From SHZL01 sp031362985 (GTDB taxonomy: Bacteria; Pseudomonadota; Gammaproteobacteria; Xanthomonadales; SZUA-36), in assembly GCA_031362985.1 (NCBI GenBank), contig JANLTO010000017.1:1-64000 (forward strand): a stretch of DNA of 64,000 nt. Direction: 5' to 3'. Every line of letters starts with the position of its first letter. Within the stretch, counting starts at the first letter, position 1. Below are positions 26,809-35,388 of this stretch, in pieces. The notes under the pieces were generated by a model, which saw nothing but the letters and a program-made list of their open reading frames with translations, was not told the origin of the DNA and ran no database searches. The position numbers and the translations under genes were made by a program.

Positions 26809-27293
26809 CCCCATTCACCAGGAAAACTGGCACAACACCCGCCTTCCCGCCACACAGTTGGCTGACCTTCGCATTTGCTGCAGGAGTTGCACTGATGCTG
26901 TGGGCTTCGTTCGGACTCAGCCGCGCTTCGTCCTGGGTTCCTCAATGGGTGCTGGGAATCACCCTGCTTTTGCTCTTGCTGCAGCTGGTGGGTGAGTTGT
27001 TGGCTGCGCGCAGTGCCCTGGTACAGACGCAGCCACATGCGGTAGACGACCGGCGCGGCCGTATCGTTGCGGCTGCCGCCTGGTTGAGCCTGTTGACGCT
27101 GCTTACCTGGCTGATTGGCACAGCTGCGGGCGGTGCATTGTTTTGCTACGTGTGGCTACGATGGCACGCGGGTGAACGCTGGCCCCTGGCAGTGGGGACT
27201 GCAGCCGGCCTGGGTATCGTATTGTGGGTGCTTTTCAGCCTGTTGTTCGGTGTCGGTCTTTATGCCGGCATTCTTTGGACCTGGTTAAACTGA
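26805..27293 (+). CDS. tctB: Tripartite tricarboxylate transporter small permease TctB
   Basis: A 162-residue membrane protein with four predicted helices in two pairs (LTFAFAAGVALMLWASFGL, GITLLLLLLQLVGELLAA, then VAAAAWLSLLTLLTWLIG and LGIVLWVLFSLLFGVGLY). This is the layout of the poorly conserved TctB subunit. Identification rests on topology and position after tctA. The GTG start overlaps the tctA stop by four bases, implying coupled translation. It converges with the ATP-grasp gene across a 138-base gap without a clear terminator. Confidence 0.85.
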   Translation: MTPFTRKTGTTPAFPPHSWLTFAFAAGVALMLWASFGLSRASSWVPQWVLGITLLLLLLQLVGELLAARSALVQTQPHAVDDRRGRIVAAAAWLSLLTLLTWLIGTAAGGALFCYVWLRWHAGERWPLAVGTAAGLGIVLWVLFSLLFGVGLYAGILWTWLN

Positions 27294-27431
27294 TTTCCGG
27301 GCCCGTGGGCTTTGCCCCGCGATGGTGCCCCACTGGCTTTCAGGCGCGCCGGGAAAAGCTCGCGATGACCGGCGACGGCCAGGAAAAATATCGGGTCGCG
27401 AGTAACCAGCAGTCGAAATTTCAGAATTCGC

Positions 27432-28727
27432 TCACGCTGCGCGGCGCCCAATCGCTTCGAGCAGGACGCGGCAGATGCGCACCAGCGGCGGCACCGGATC
27501 GGAAAACCAGCCGCGGTTGAGAGGACTGGTCACACGCGGGGTGTGGCCGAAATATTCCGCCTTGAAGGAGCGCAGCAGCTGTGGAATTGAGTCCTCAGTG
27601 AAAGGCTTTGCGACACCTGCGCTGCGTTTGAAACGGGTGCGCAGCCAGGTCTTGCCCTGGTCCAAAATCTGGCCAAGCAGGTGCAGGGCGTCCCACAAGG
27701 GATCCAGCAGCAACACGCCTTCGGGAAACGACGGTATCTCACCCGCATCCTTACCCTGCGCGAGGCGCAGGAGGATCAGGGGTTCATTGATACCGAGTTC
27801 TGTCCGGTACCAGAGGTTGTGACCAAAGCGCGGGTTGATTTCCATCAGCTTGGGGATACCATCACGCTGATCAACCAGGGTTTGCACGGTCATACCCCCC
27901 CAGACGCCAAGCTGCCGCACCAGTGCGTGTACCTCCGCGGCGTATGGAACGTCGTTCGTGGTCTCAGCGGCGGCGCTGGGGGTGCGCACTCCAACCCGCC
28001 GAACCCGATGAACCCGGGGCGAAAACAAGGACACGATTTCAAACTCGGGACTGACCAGCAGGTAGTAGTTGCGCTTGGTCAGAGCCGGCACGTATTCCTG
28101 CAGCAGGGGCCTGGGCTGGATGGCGCTGAGATCTTCGTATGCCGCTTCGAGTTCTGCCAGGTCACTCGCCCACCGGATGTTCGCGCCGTGTGCATTACAA
28201 CGCGGTTTGAGCACCCACGGAGACACCATGCCGGCAGCGGCGGCCAGCACATCCTCACGGCTTGAAACCACGTGGGTCAATGGCATGGGAAAGCCGACCG
28301 TTTCGGCGGCTTGCAGGGTCAGGCTCTTGTCCAGGATGCGTGTCAGCGCAGCATAAGCAGGCACCACCGTGACAATGCCCTGGCTGGCAAAGCGTGCCTT
28401 GTTCTTGGCGAAAACAAAAACCTCCGCGTCGTAGGAGGGAAAGATGGTGTCAATTTCCTCCATGGCACAGATCTCTTCGATGCGCCTGATATAAGCCTCT
28501 TCATGCGCTGTGTTTTCTTCTTCGATACGCCCGGCGCGCCAGTCGGCGGAGCAATCGGGCACGGTATAGCGCTTGCTGACGTGCCGGGACCAGGCAGAAA
28601 TGCCTGCCCAACGCTGCAACACATTGCCCTGGTCCACCGTGATCACGATCCGGTCAGCCACGTGACGCAAACAGCGCAGGATCAGGTAAGGCTGTTCCTC
28701 CCGGGTATTGGTGATCAGCACCTTCAT
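27432..28727 (-). CDS. ATP-grasp domain protein (carbamoyl-phosphate-synthase-like ligase)
   Basis: A 431-residue protein with an N-terminal Rossmann-like preATP-grasp region (MKVLITNTREEQP, IDTIFPSYDAEVF). An ATP-grasp core follows with WVLKPRCNAHGANI as the Lys-bearing strand and LMEINPRFGHNLWYR as the metal-binding E-x-N motif. Family members join a carboxylate to an amine or thiol through an acyl phosphate. The substrate is unknown. A C-terminal extension of about 100 residues follows. It is the last gene of a minus-strand operon with a deacetylase (ATGA overlap) and a membrane cupin, which suggests modification of a cell-surface sugar. Confidence 0.87.
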   Translation of the reverse strand: MKVLITNTREEQPYLILRCLRHVADRIVITVDQGNVLQRWAGISAWSRHVSKRYTVPDCSADWRAGRIEEENTAHEEAYIRRIEEICAMEEIDTIFPSYDAEVFVFAKNKARFASQGIVTVVPAYAALTRILDKSLTLQAAETVGFPMPLTHVVSSREDVLAAAAGMVSPWVLKPRCNAHGANIRWASDLAELEAAYEDLSAIQPRPLLQEYVPALTKRNYYLLVSPEFEIVSLFSPRVHRVRRVGVRTPSAAAETTNDVPYAAEVHALVRQLGVWGGMTVQTLVDQRDGIPKLMEINPRFGHNLWYRTELGINEPLILLRLAQGKDAGEIPSFPEGVLLLDPLWDALHLLGQILDQGKTWLRTRFKRSAGVAKPFTEDSIPQLLRSFKAEYFGHTPRVTSPLNRGWFSDPVPPLVRICRVLLEAIGRRAA

Positions 28728-29518
28728 GGTTTACCGGCTCTGTCTGGTATGAAGCCTGCTTTGCCCGCCACCCGTTTTACATCGCGCAGATACTGACGCC
28801 ACTGCAGCCAGGCTGTAAGCCCGCCATCGAGCAGCTTGAGGAAGCGCTGCGGCCGTTGCAGGTAATATGCATCAATGCGAGGAAGTTGCAGCATATCCGG
28901 TTGCACGGAACAGTGGCCCAGTCGGGCAGTGCAGGCACGCCGGTAATACCGGGCGGCAAGGTCGCATACTGCGGCATCACAGTGCCCGTAAGGGTAGGCC
29001 AGTGCATCTGCCCGCGCTTGCAGGCGCTGCTCCAGCAATTCCCGGGACTGGACCAGTTCCTGCTCAAGCACATCCGGCGATAAGCGGGTCAGGTCAGGAT
29101 GGTTGAGTGTGTGGGAGCCAATTTCAAAACCTGCACGCACCCAGGCCTCAGCCTGCTGCCAGTTGAGCAGGTCGCGGTCGAAGTCCGGGTGTACCGCCCG
29201 CGCCTGTGAACCACTCATTCCCATCATCCCGGTGACCAGGAATACGGTGGCGCTGAAGCCCTGCACCGCCAGCACCGGCAGAGCCTGTTCCAACACGCTG
29301 AGATAACCGTCGTCGAAGGTCAGAACAATTGCGTTCGGCGGATAGCAACCGCTGTGATCGAAATGATCAAAAGCCTGTGCCAGGCTGATGCCGACAATAC
29401 CGTGAGCTGCGAGCGACTCCATTTGCCAGCGGAACACCTGCGGTGAAATTGAGATAGTAGATGAACAATGATCAATCGCGTGGTAGGTCAGTACCGGCAA
29501 GGTGCCATCACTGTTCAC
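28724..29518 (-). CDS. Polysaccharide deacetylase family protein
   Basis: A 264-residue NodB-homology (CE4) protein: LPVLTYHAID, NAIVLTFDDGYLSV (the TFDDG metal motif), FSATVFLVTG, FEIGSHTLNHPDLTRL (H-x-x-x-H) and ALAYPYGHCD. CE4 enzymes remove N- or O-acetyl groups from sugars such as GlcNAc polymers. There is no obvious signal peptide, so a cytosolic or glycolipid-intermediate target is possible. The GTG at 29518 is chosen because GGAGAAGG lies six bases upstream, and it overlaps the end of the cupin gene by 11 bases. Confidence 0.9.
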   Translation of the reverse strand: MNSDGTLPVLTYHAIDHCSSTISISPQVFRWQMESLAAHGIVGISLAQAFDHFDHSGCYPPNAIVLTFDDGYLSVLEQALPVLAVQGFSATVFLVTGMMGMSGSQARAVHPDFDRDLLNWQQAEAWVRAGFEIGSHTLNHPDLTRLSPDVLEQELVQSRELLEQRLQARADALAYPYGHCDAAVCDLAARYYRRACTARLGHCSVQPDMLQLPRIDAYYLQRPQRFLKLLDGGLTAWLQWRQYLRDVKRVAGKAGFIPDRAGKP

Positions 29519-30656
29519 TTGCAGCCTTCTCCAGTTCCCTGTTCCACTCGGCCCGCACTTCTTCATTGTCCAGTTCCAGCTGGTCGCTGAAGCGCAAACC
29601 GATGTTCCTGACCAGAGCTGGCGCATTGATTGCCAGGTGACGAGCAGGTGTCGAGCCGGTGTTAAGGTGCTGGTGATACCAGTAAGTGGGCGGCACAAAA
29701 AGCGTGCCGGCTTTCCAGTCCACCCGCACGCGATCGTGATACGCGCCCTCGGGCCAGGTCACAGAAAAACCTTCACCTGACAGCAGCAGAATGAATGCAT
29801 CGCTGGAATGCCGGTGCGCCTTCATGAACATCTTCGGCGGGATCTCCGAGACATGCAGGCTCAGCATGCTGTTGCCGGCCATCAGCCAGCGCATGGTTTC
29901 AGTGCCTTCACCGCGATAGTCGTACGGGTGGGTATCAATACTCTGAATGTCCTCGACAAAATTGGCTGAGACCGCCCGGTCGCCGGCACTCTTTGTACGC
30001 CGGAAGTAGTCGGGTGCGCCATCGTAACGGTCGGAAAAGACGAAGGGATTTTCGGTGATAAATTCCTCACTGCGTATGACGTTCAACACAAACGGGAAGC
30101 TGGTGACCATCAGCATCCGGGCTGGCTGATCCCCTGTGCTGTAATGCTGATGGCGAACATTCAGGGGCACTGACAACAGGTCCCCCTGGTTCCACGCGAC
30201 ACGCTGCTCCTGTTCGCCTTCCTGTTGCATGATCGTGTAGCCGCTGCCACTGATGAAGTAGACACCTGTCTCATAAACGTGGCGCTGACTTGCAGTCATT
30301 CCCCGGGTCGGAATTTCGAGTACGCGGCCATCGATGATCTGGTAGTCGGCAAAGCGCAAGTACAGACCAGTGACGCCTTCGCCCATTTGCGGCCAGGGCC
30401 GCAACGCGATGGTGGCAACGTCATCGATCTCCAGCCCTTCAAACATGGGCACCTCCAGCCGTGCCTGCTTTAACCAGGTTTCATAAGGCGAATCGGTCGG
30501 GGGTTCACGAACCACCGTTGGGCCCAGTACTTCCACGCCTTTCACGTAGGCGAACAACCCGAAAAACGCCCTGCGGGCAAGGCCGGTGTGCAGCAACAGC
30601 ACCGCGACCAGCACCAATGCACCAAGAGCAGCAAGAATTTTCAGACCTTTGGCCAC
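29508..30656 (-). CDS. Membrane-anchored bicupin protein
   Basis: A 382-residue protein with one N-terminal helix (LKILAALGALVLVAVLLLHTGL) and two cupin-like domains. The first lies at about 115-190 (VYETGVYFISGSGY, PLNVRHQHYSTGD). The second lies at about 255-350 (KAHRHSSDAFILLLSGEG, GTLFVPPTYWYHQHLNTGSTPARHL). Histidines in H-x-H patterns could bind a metal, as in gentisate-dioxygenase-like bicupins, but the reaction is unknown. The anchor places the cupins at the outer face of the inner membrane by the usual topology rules. The GTG start opens a three-gene operon with the deacetylase and ATP-grasp genes. Confidence 0.8.
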   Translation of the reverse strand: MAKGLKILAALGALVLVAVLLLHTGLARRAFFGLFAYVKGVEVLGPTVVREPPTDSPYETWLKQARLEVPMFEGLEIDDVATIALRPWPQMGEGVTGLYLRFADYQIIDGRVLEIPTRGMTASQRHVYETGVYFISGSGYTIMQQEGEQEQRVAWNQGDLLSVPLNVRHQHYSTGDQPARMLMVTSFPFVLNVIRSEEFITENPFVFSDRYDGAPDYFRRTKSAGDRAVSANFVEDIQSIDTHPYDYRGEGTETMRWLMAGNSMLSLHVSEIPPKMFMKAHRHSSDAFILLLSGEGFSVTWPEGAYHDRVRVDWKAGTLFVPPTYWYHQHLNTGSTPARHLAINAPALVRNIGLRFSDQLELDNEEVRAEWNRELEKAASEQ

Positions 30657-30789
30657 AGATTTCGGCGCCTTCGATTCCGGTTCAGTAGGAATTTGCAGCT
30701 ATGATATCGGCATTCAGGGTAGCCGGCACATGTGCAATGGAACATGTTGAGTTTGATACGCTCGCCCGGCATCTGCCGCGAAGTCTGCA

Positions 30790-31626
30790 ATGGTAATTGC
30801 CAGGAGCTGCCAGCGGGTCAAACGCCTGACCCCTCGCACCGTGGCGCATGTGCTTTACGGCAGAATAAAACCGCGCAAAGCGCCGCTGCTGGAGGGTCAC
30901 TTCACCTCGATTTGGGGAAGATGGGCGCATGTGAACTATTACCACTGGCTGATCGATTGCCTGCCACTGCTTGCGCGCCTGGACGGAATCGCTGACTCGC
31001 CGCCGATCACCTTGCTGATGCCCCAATCCATGCCACCCGCCTGGGAGGACTCCCTCGCCTGTTGCCTGCCTTCCGGCATGGCTGTTCAACGTGCCACCGG
31101 CTGGGTACGGCCGCAGCATTTTCTATTCATCTCCCCGGGTCATCTTGGTTGGGCAGCATGGCTGACACCTGGTGGGCGGGACTACGTGCGCGGCAAAGTA
31201 TTCGAACGATTCGGACTCGACGCCAACAGGAAACCGAGCCGGCGCATTTTTGTTTCGCGCTCCAGGGCGGCAGTGCGGCGTTTGCTCAACGAGGACGAAG
31301 CGGGCCATGTGATGGCTAGATTTGGATTTGAAACCGTCCACCTGGAAGGACTGAGCTTCGAGCAGCAGGTACGGCTGTTTCACGACGCGGAATTCGTCGC
31401 CGGGGTACATGGCGCGGCATTTGCCAACCTGCTGTTCGCGGGCCGTACGAAAGTACTGGAACTGTTCGCTTGTGATGCATTCAGGCCATTGTATTTTTTC
31501 CTGGCTCGTTCCTTGGGTCTGGATCACGAGATTCTGCTGGGCAGCGGGGAAAACCGCCTGGAAGATTTCAGCATCGCGGTATCTGACCTGGAAAGAACCG
31601 TGGAAAAAATGCTTCTCAAGGACTGA
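30790..31626 (+). CDS. Glycosyltransferase family 61 protein (DUF563)
   Basis: A 278-residue protein with the family signatures: NYYHWLIDCLPLLARL near residue 50, RRIFVSRSRAAVRRLLNEDE near 150 and FVAGVHGAAFANLLFA near 200. GT61 enzymes include xylosyl- and GlcNAc-transferases; bacterial members are found in capsule and lipopolysaccharide loci. No transmembrane helix is evident. The frame upstream of the ATG is closed by TGA at 30754 without another start. A GT4 gene follows after 77 bases on the same strand. Confidence 0.87.
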   Translation: MVIARSCQRVKRLTPRTVAHVLYGRIKPRKAPLLEGHFTSIWGRWAHVNYYHWLIDCLPLLARLDGIADSPPITLLMPQSMPPAWEDSLACCLPSGMAVQRATGWVRPQHFLFISPGHLGWAAWLTPGGRDYVRGKVFERFGLDANRKPSRRIFVSRSRAAVRRLLNEDEAGHVMARFGFETVHLEGLSFEQQVRLFHDAEFVAGVHGAAFANLLFAGRTKVLELFACDAFRPLYFFLARSLGLDHEILLGSGENRLEDFSIAVSDLERTVEKMLLKD

Positions 31627-31703
31627 AGAACTCAGCGGGAGGGCCGCCTGGTGCCTGGGAATTTTGGTGACCTTGCAGCGTGTTCGTTGTAAGGTTCTGG
31701 CTC

Positions 31704-32930
31704 ATGCGATTCTGCCACGTCACCACTTTTTATCCCCCGCACAATTTTGGTGGCGATGGCATTCTCGTGCAACAGATCTGTGAGGGACTGGCCTCTCATG
31801 GCCACGAAGTCGACGTTGTTCACTGCGTGGACGCCTACAACCTCAAAGGCGCACCGGTGACGCACGCCGTAACGGATCCCCCGGGCCTTCGCCGCCACAG
31901 CCTGCGCAGCAGTTGGGGCTTGCTGTCCCCGCTGATCACACAGCAGACCGGCCTGCCCGGACTCAAGCAGCGCACGCTCGAACACATTCTGTCAGCCCGC
32001 TACGATGTGGTGCATTTTCACAATATTTCCCTGATCGGGGGCCCGGGTATATTGCGCCTGAGCCGCGCGCCGGTCACTCTGTATACCACCCACGACCATT
32101 GGCTGGTGTGTCCTGCGCATGTGCTGTGGAAGTATCGCACTCGGCCCTGTGAGCGGCCACAGTGTTTCAGTTGCTCCATCGTCAGCGGCATTCCACCGCA
32201 ACTGTGGCGTTACACGAACTTATTGCAGCGCTGCCTCGAGCATGTTGACGCGCTACTCGTTCCCAGCACGTTCGCCGCAGAGAAGCACCGCGAGGCCGGC
32301 ATCAACCGCCCCATGCATGTGCTTAACTCGTTTTCCCGGCTGGCTGAGGAGTCTGGCGCCGGTGGTGATGGTGCCAACTATCGATCCGCCAAACCCTTGT
32401 TTGTTTATGCGGGCCGTTTGGAGTCATCCAAGGGGGTCGAACAGCTACTGGAGGCCTTTCGTCACCGCCCCGGCTACGAATTGTTCATCGCCGGGGACGG
32501 TGTGCTGGCAGATCGGCTCAGGTCCGCTTATGCGGATTGCCCGCATATCCGCTTCCTTGGCTCCCTGCAGAAAAGCCAACTCGCTGCGCTGCTGCGCGAC
32601 GCCGATGCGGTGATCAGCCCGGCCTGGGGTCCCGAAGCGTTTCCCTTGGTGAACATCGAGGCCATGTCCTGCGGCACGCCCGTCATCGCACGGCGCAGCG
32701 GTGGCAGCGCGGAGTCCATAGAGCGGACCGGAGGGGGCTTGATCTATAACCAACCGGAAGAGTTGCTACCCCTGGTCGACCGCGTTGCCGGCGACCCCGA
32801 ATTGCGGCGCAGTCTTGCGCAAAGGGCCACGGAGGGCTACTTGAGGCACTTTTCAGAAACACGCTGGATGCAGCGCTACGTCGAGATTATCAGTGCCATT
32901 GCCGCGACGAAAACAGCTGACCATTCCTGA
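31704..32930 (+). CDS. Glycosyltransferase family 4 protein
   Basis: A 408-residue GT-B-fold enzyme. The N-domain begins MRFCHVTTFYPPHNFGGDG, with HEVDVVHCVD and YDVVHFHN. A Cys-rich insertion (CPAHVLWKYRTRPCERPQCFSC) is typical of a subgroup that acts on lipid-linked sugars. The C-domain has FVYAGRLESSKGVEQLLEAF, LFIAGDG and the donor-binding EAFPLVNIEAMSCGTPVIA with its E-x7-E pattern. ATG 31704 was preferred over GTG 31680 on family fit; AAGG lies upstream. It probably adds a sugar to the polysaccharide made by this region. Confidence 0.9.
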   Translation: MRFCHVTTFYPPHNFGGDGILVQQICEGLASHGHEVDVVHCVDAYNLKGAPVTHAVTDPPGLRRHSLRSSWGLLSPLITQQTGLPGLKQRTLEHILSARYDVVHFHNISLIGGPGILRLSRAPVTLYTTHDHWLVCPAHVLWKYRTRPCERPQCFSCSIVSGIPPQLWRYTNLLQRCLEHVDALLVPSTFAAEKHREAGINRPMHVLNSFSRLAEESGAGGDGANYRSAKPLFVYAGRLESSKGVEQLLEAFRHRPGYELFIAGDGVLADRLRSAYADCPHIRFLGSLQKSQLAALLRDADAVISPAWGPEAFPLVNIEAMSCGTPVIARRSGGSAESIERTGGGLIYNQPEELLPLVDRVAGDPELRRSLAQRATEGYLRHFSETRWMQRYVEIISAIAATKTADHS

Positions 32931-32955
32931 AAATTTTGCTGTGATCTGCCTGTGC

Positions 32956-33207
32956 TCACCCGGCCGCAGCAATCAGGCGTAATTTCTCAACGCGCTTGAG
33001 CTTCTTGATCTGCACTTCGCGCTGGCAAGCGCTGCTGCGGGTATGCCCTCCTTCTGCAAAGACGATTTCTTGTGGCTCGCGTCCATTGAAATACTTGGCG
33101 CCGCGCGCATGGCCCAGATGCTCGGCGTAGCGTCGTTCGAGGTCAGTGGTCACCCCGGTATACAGGCTCTCGTCCGCACAGCGGATAATGTAAACCGTCC
33201 AGTTCAT
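32956..33207 (-). CDS. GIY-YIG nuclease superfamily protein (UPF0213/YhbQ-like)
   Basis: An 83-residue single-domain protein: WTVYIIRCADESLYTGVTTDLERRYAEH gives the GIY-YIG core as VYI...LYTG with a downstream Arg, and a Lys/Arg-rich C-terminus (REVQIKKLKRVEKLRLI) follows. Small members of this family are common in proteobacteria and are thought to be structure-specific nucleases, but the role is unproven. ATG 33207 starts at the conserved MNWTVYI. It lies antisense to and just beyond the GT4 gene. Confidence 0.88.
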   Translation of the reverse strand: MNWTVYIIRCADESLYTGVTTDLERRYAEHLGHARGAKYFNGREPQEIVFAEGGHTRSSACQREVQIKKLKRVEKLRLIAAAG

Positions 33208-33363
33208 GTTTATAGGGTGTCCCAGGCACGCCGCATTTACCAGCGGCTGAACGCACCTGGCGCAATTGGGCATGCCTGGGTATTTGATTGAATTTATCCA
33301 GTTCGCAAGGTATCGTCAGCACATACGTCAATGATCCTGTGGGTTCCTTTTTTGCAAATTCGT

Positions 33364-33390
33364 TGCCCGGCCCTTGCCGGGCAGTTTTGT
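33364..33390 (+). terminator. Candidate intrinsic terminator
   Basis: TGCCCGG (33364-33370) pairs with CCGGGCA (33377-33383) across a six-base loop and is followed by a short T run (GTTTTGT). It could end transcripts from the GT61-GT4 pair on the plus strand. It stands directly before the multi-hairpin element. Confidence 0.55.
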
Positions 33391-33547
33391 CTTAGGGAAG
33401 CTCTGAATCGTTCATCCATGAATGATCAGAGCACGCCAAGCAAAAAGTATGATTTTTGCTTGGCTTCATTTTCAATGATTTACAATCATCGAAAATGGCG
33501 GCACATCCCTGTACCGCAGAAACTCTGAATAATTCAGAGTTTCCTTA
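33391..33547. repeat. 157-bp element with four consecutive hairpins (MITE-like)
   Basis: The element is bounded by CTTAGGGAAGCTCTGAAT on the left and the near-inverse ATTCAGAGTTTCCTTAG on the right. Inside are four hairpins. A: 33401-33431, imperfect. B: 33435-33464, a perfect 12-bp stem with a 6-base loop. C: 33467-33497, 14 bp with one mismatch and a 3-base loop. D: 33520-33542, a perfect 11-bp stem. D is a copy of the 28-bp palindrome found alone at three other sites. It ends 16 bases before the ribosome site of the SLC13 gene, so it would be part of that gene's leader if transcribed. Confidence 0.75.
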
Positions 33548-33577
33548 GCAACCGGACCGCCTTGAGAGGATTTTCCC

Positions 33578-35347
33578 TTGGGATTTGATGCCTGGTTTAC
33601 AGTGGCAGTGGTGGTCAGCACGGTAGCCGTGCTGGTCAAAACCCGTCTGGCACCAGAGTTCGTCCTGGTGACCTCCCTCGCGACGCTGATGCTGTCCGGC
33701 ATTTTGTCACCGGCGCAGGCCCTGTCCGGGCTGGCCAATCCCGGCCTGGTGACCGTGGGCGTGATGTACGTGATCGTGGCAGGCCTGGTGGATACCGGTG
33801 CGGTGCATGCGCTTGGGGCCTCCATACTGGGGCGTCCAAAAACTGCTGTCGCGGCGCAGTTTCGCCTGATGTTGCCGGTCACCACCATAAGCGCCTTCCT
33901 GAACAACACCCCCGTGGTCGCGATGATGATTCCAGTGGTTGAAGATTGGGCGCGCCGCTGCGGAATTTCTGTATCGAAGCTGATGATCCCACTGAGTTAT
34001 GCCGCCATCCTTGGCGGCACCTGCACACTCATTGGCACCAGTACCAACCTCGTCGTTCACGGCATGGTCATGAGTACAACCGATCTTCCACCCATGGGCT
34101 TCTTCGAGATTGGCGCTGTGGGCGTGCCCTCGGCTATCGTCGGGATTGCCATCGTCCTGCTCGTTTCCCATTGGCTGTTGCCCGATCGCATACCACCCTT
34201 GCGCCCGCAGGATGAAGCGCGCGAGTACTCCATTGAAATGCTCATCGAAACGGACAGCCCGCTGGTGGGGCGAACGGTGGAGAAAGCCGGTTTGCGCCAT
34301 CTTCCAGGCGCGTTCCTGGCTGAAATTGAACGCGCCGGAGGGCTTCTGCCTGCAGTCTCCTCTGCCGAGATATTGCGTGCTGGAGACCGGCTGGTTTTCA
34401 TCGGCGTGGTGGATTCCGTGATCGATATCCTGCGCATGCGCGGCCTGATCCCGGCTCCCGATCAACTGTTCAAACTGGACGAGCCGCGAGCGCAGCGCCG
34501 GCTGGTTGAAGTGGTGGTATCGGAATCGAGTCCGGTCATTGGACAAAACATTCGCGCCAGCCGTTTCCGCTCACGTTACGAAGCCGTGGTGATTGCAGTG
34601 GCGCGTAACGGCGAGCGCTTGTCCGGCAAGATTGGTGACATTGTATTGAAGTCGGGTGACATCCTGTTGCTGGAAACCCGGCTGACGTTCCAGAAGCTGA
34701 ACAAGAATTCGCGCGATTTTCTCCTGGTAAAAGAACTCACACATGCGCGGCTGCCACGGCATGACAGGGCGTGGCGGGCCACCGCAATTCTCACGGCCGT
34801 GGTGCTTGCAGCCGCCCTGGGTGTAGCGTCCATGCTGGAAGCGGCACTGGTTGGCGCCTTGCTGATGGTGGTGACCGGCTGTACCAGCATCAACTCCGCC
34901 CGGGACAGCATTGACTGGAATGTCTTGATCATGATCGGCGCAGCGCTGGGAGTCGGTGAGGCGATGTCAGTCTCCGGCGCAGCATCAAGCATCGCCCATG
35001 GCTGGCTGGCCCAGGCCGGCGGCAACCCCTTGCTGGCCCTGATCGCTGTGTATGCCGTGACCACGCTATTAACCGAGGTGATCACCAACAATGCAGCAGC
35101 AGTGCTGACCCTGCCCATCGCGCTGGCCACGGCGCAGGAGCTGGGGGTCAGTCCGTGGCCGTTCATCGCTTGCATCATGATGGCGGCTTCAGCGAGTTTC
35201 GCCACGCCCATAGGCTACCAGACCAACCTGATGGTTCTCGGCCCGGGCGGCTACCGCTTTACGGATTTTGCCCGGATCGGCATCGTGCTCAACATCGTCA
35301 TGGGTATCGTGGCGATAACACTGGCACCCATGATCTGGCCTTTCTGA
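33578..35347 (+). CDS. SLC13-family permease with central TrkA-C domains
   Basis: A 589-residue carrier of the DASS/ArsB-NhaD type. Two helical halves (about 5-215 and 395-589) flank two TrkA-C-like regulatory domains (about 220-300 with PLVGRTVEKAGLRHLPGAFL, and 305-385 with SPVIGQNIRASRFRSRYEAVVIAVARNGER). Hairpin motifs FLNNTPVVAMMIPVV and EVITNNAAAVLTLPIA mark the two substrate-site repeats. The family moves sulfate, dicarboxylates or other anions with sodium; the substrate is not determined. The TTG start at 33578 is supported by GAGAGGA at 33564-33570. A four-hairpin element precedes it. Confidence 0.92.
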   Translation: MGFDAWFTVAVVVSTVAVLVKTRLAPEFVLVTSLATLMLSGILSPAQALSGLANPGLVTVGVMYVIVAGLVDTGAVHALGASILGRPKTAVAAQFRLMLPVTTISAFLNNTPVVAMMIPVVEDWARRCGISVSKLMIPLSYAAILGGTCTLIGTSTNLVVHGMVMSTTDLPPMGFFEIGAVGVPSAIVGIAIVLLVSHWLLPDRIPPLRPQDEAREYSIEMLIETDSPLVGRTVEKAGLRHLPGAFLAEIERAGGLLPAVSSAEILRAGDRLVFIGVVDSVIDILRMRGLIPAPDQLFKLDEPRAQRRLVEVVVSESSPVIGQNIRASRFRSRYEAVVIAVARNGERLSGKIGDIVLKSGDILLLETRLTFQKLNKNSRDFLLVKELTHARLPRHDRAWRATAILTAVVLAAALGVASMLEAALVGALLMVVTGCTSINSARDSIDWNVLIMIGAALGVGEAMSVSGAASSIAHGWLAQAGGNPLLALIAVYAVTTLLTEVITNNAAAVLTLPIALATAQELGVSPWPFIACIMMAASASFATPIGYQTNLMVLGPGGYRFTDFARIGIVLNIVMGIVAITLAPMIWPF

Positions 35348-35360
35348 CGGCTCTTGCTTA

Positions 35361-35388
35361 GGGAAACGCTGAATAAATCAGAGTTTCC
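35361..35388. repeat. Solo 28-bp palindrome between convergent genes
   Basis: GGAAACGCTGA and TCAGAGTTTCC arms flank AATAAA, with one mismatch. It is flanked by CTTA and CTCA. It lies between the SLC13 gene and the convergent DMT permease gene, touching the latter's stop codon, so it may serve as a bidirectional terminator. Confidence 0.8.

Noticed and set aside
33707..34546. 279-codon minus-strand frame
   Set aside because: Antisense to the SLC13 gene; Gln/His-rich shadow product.
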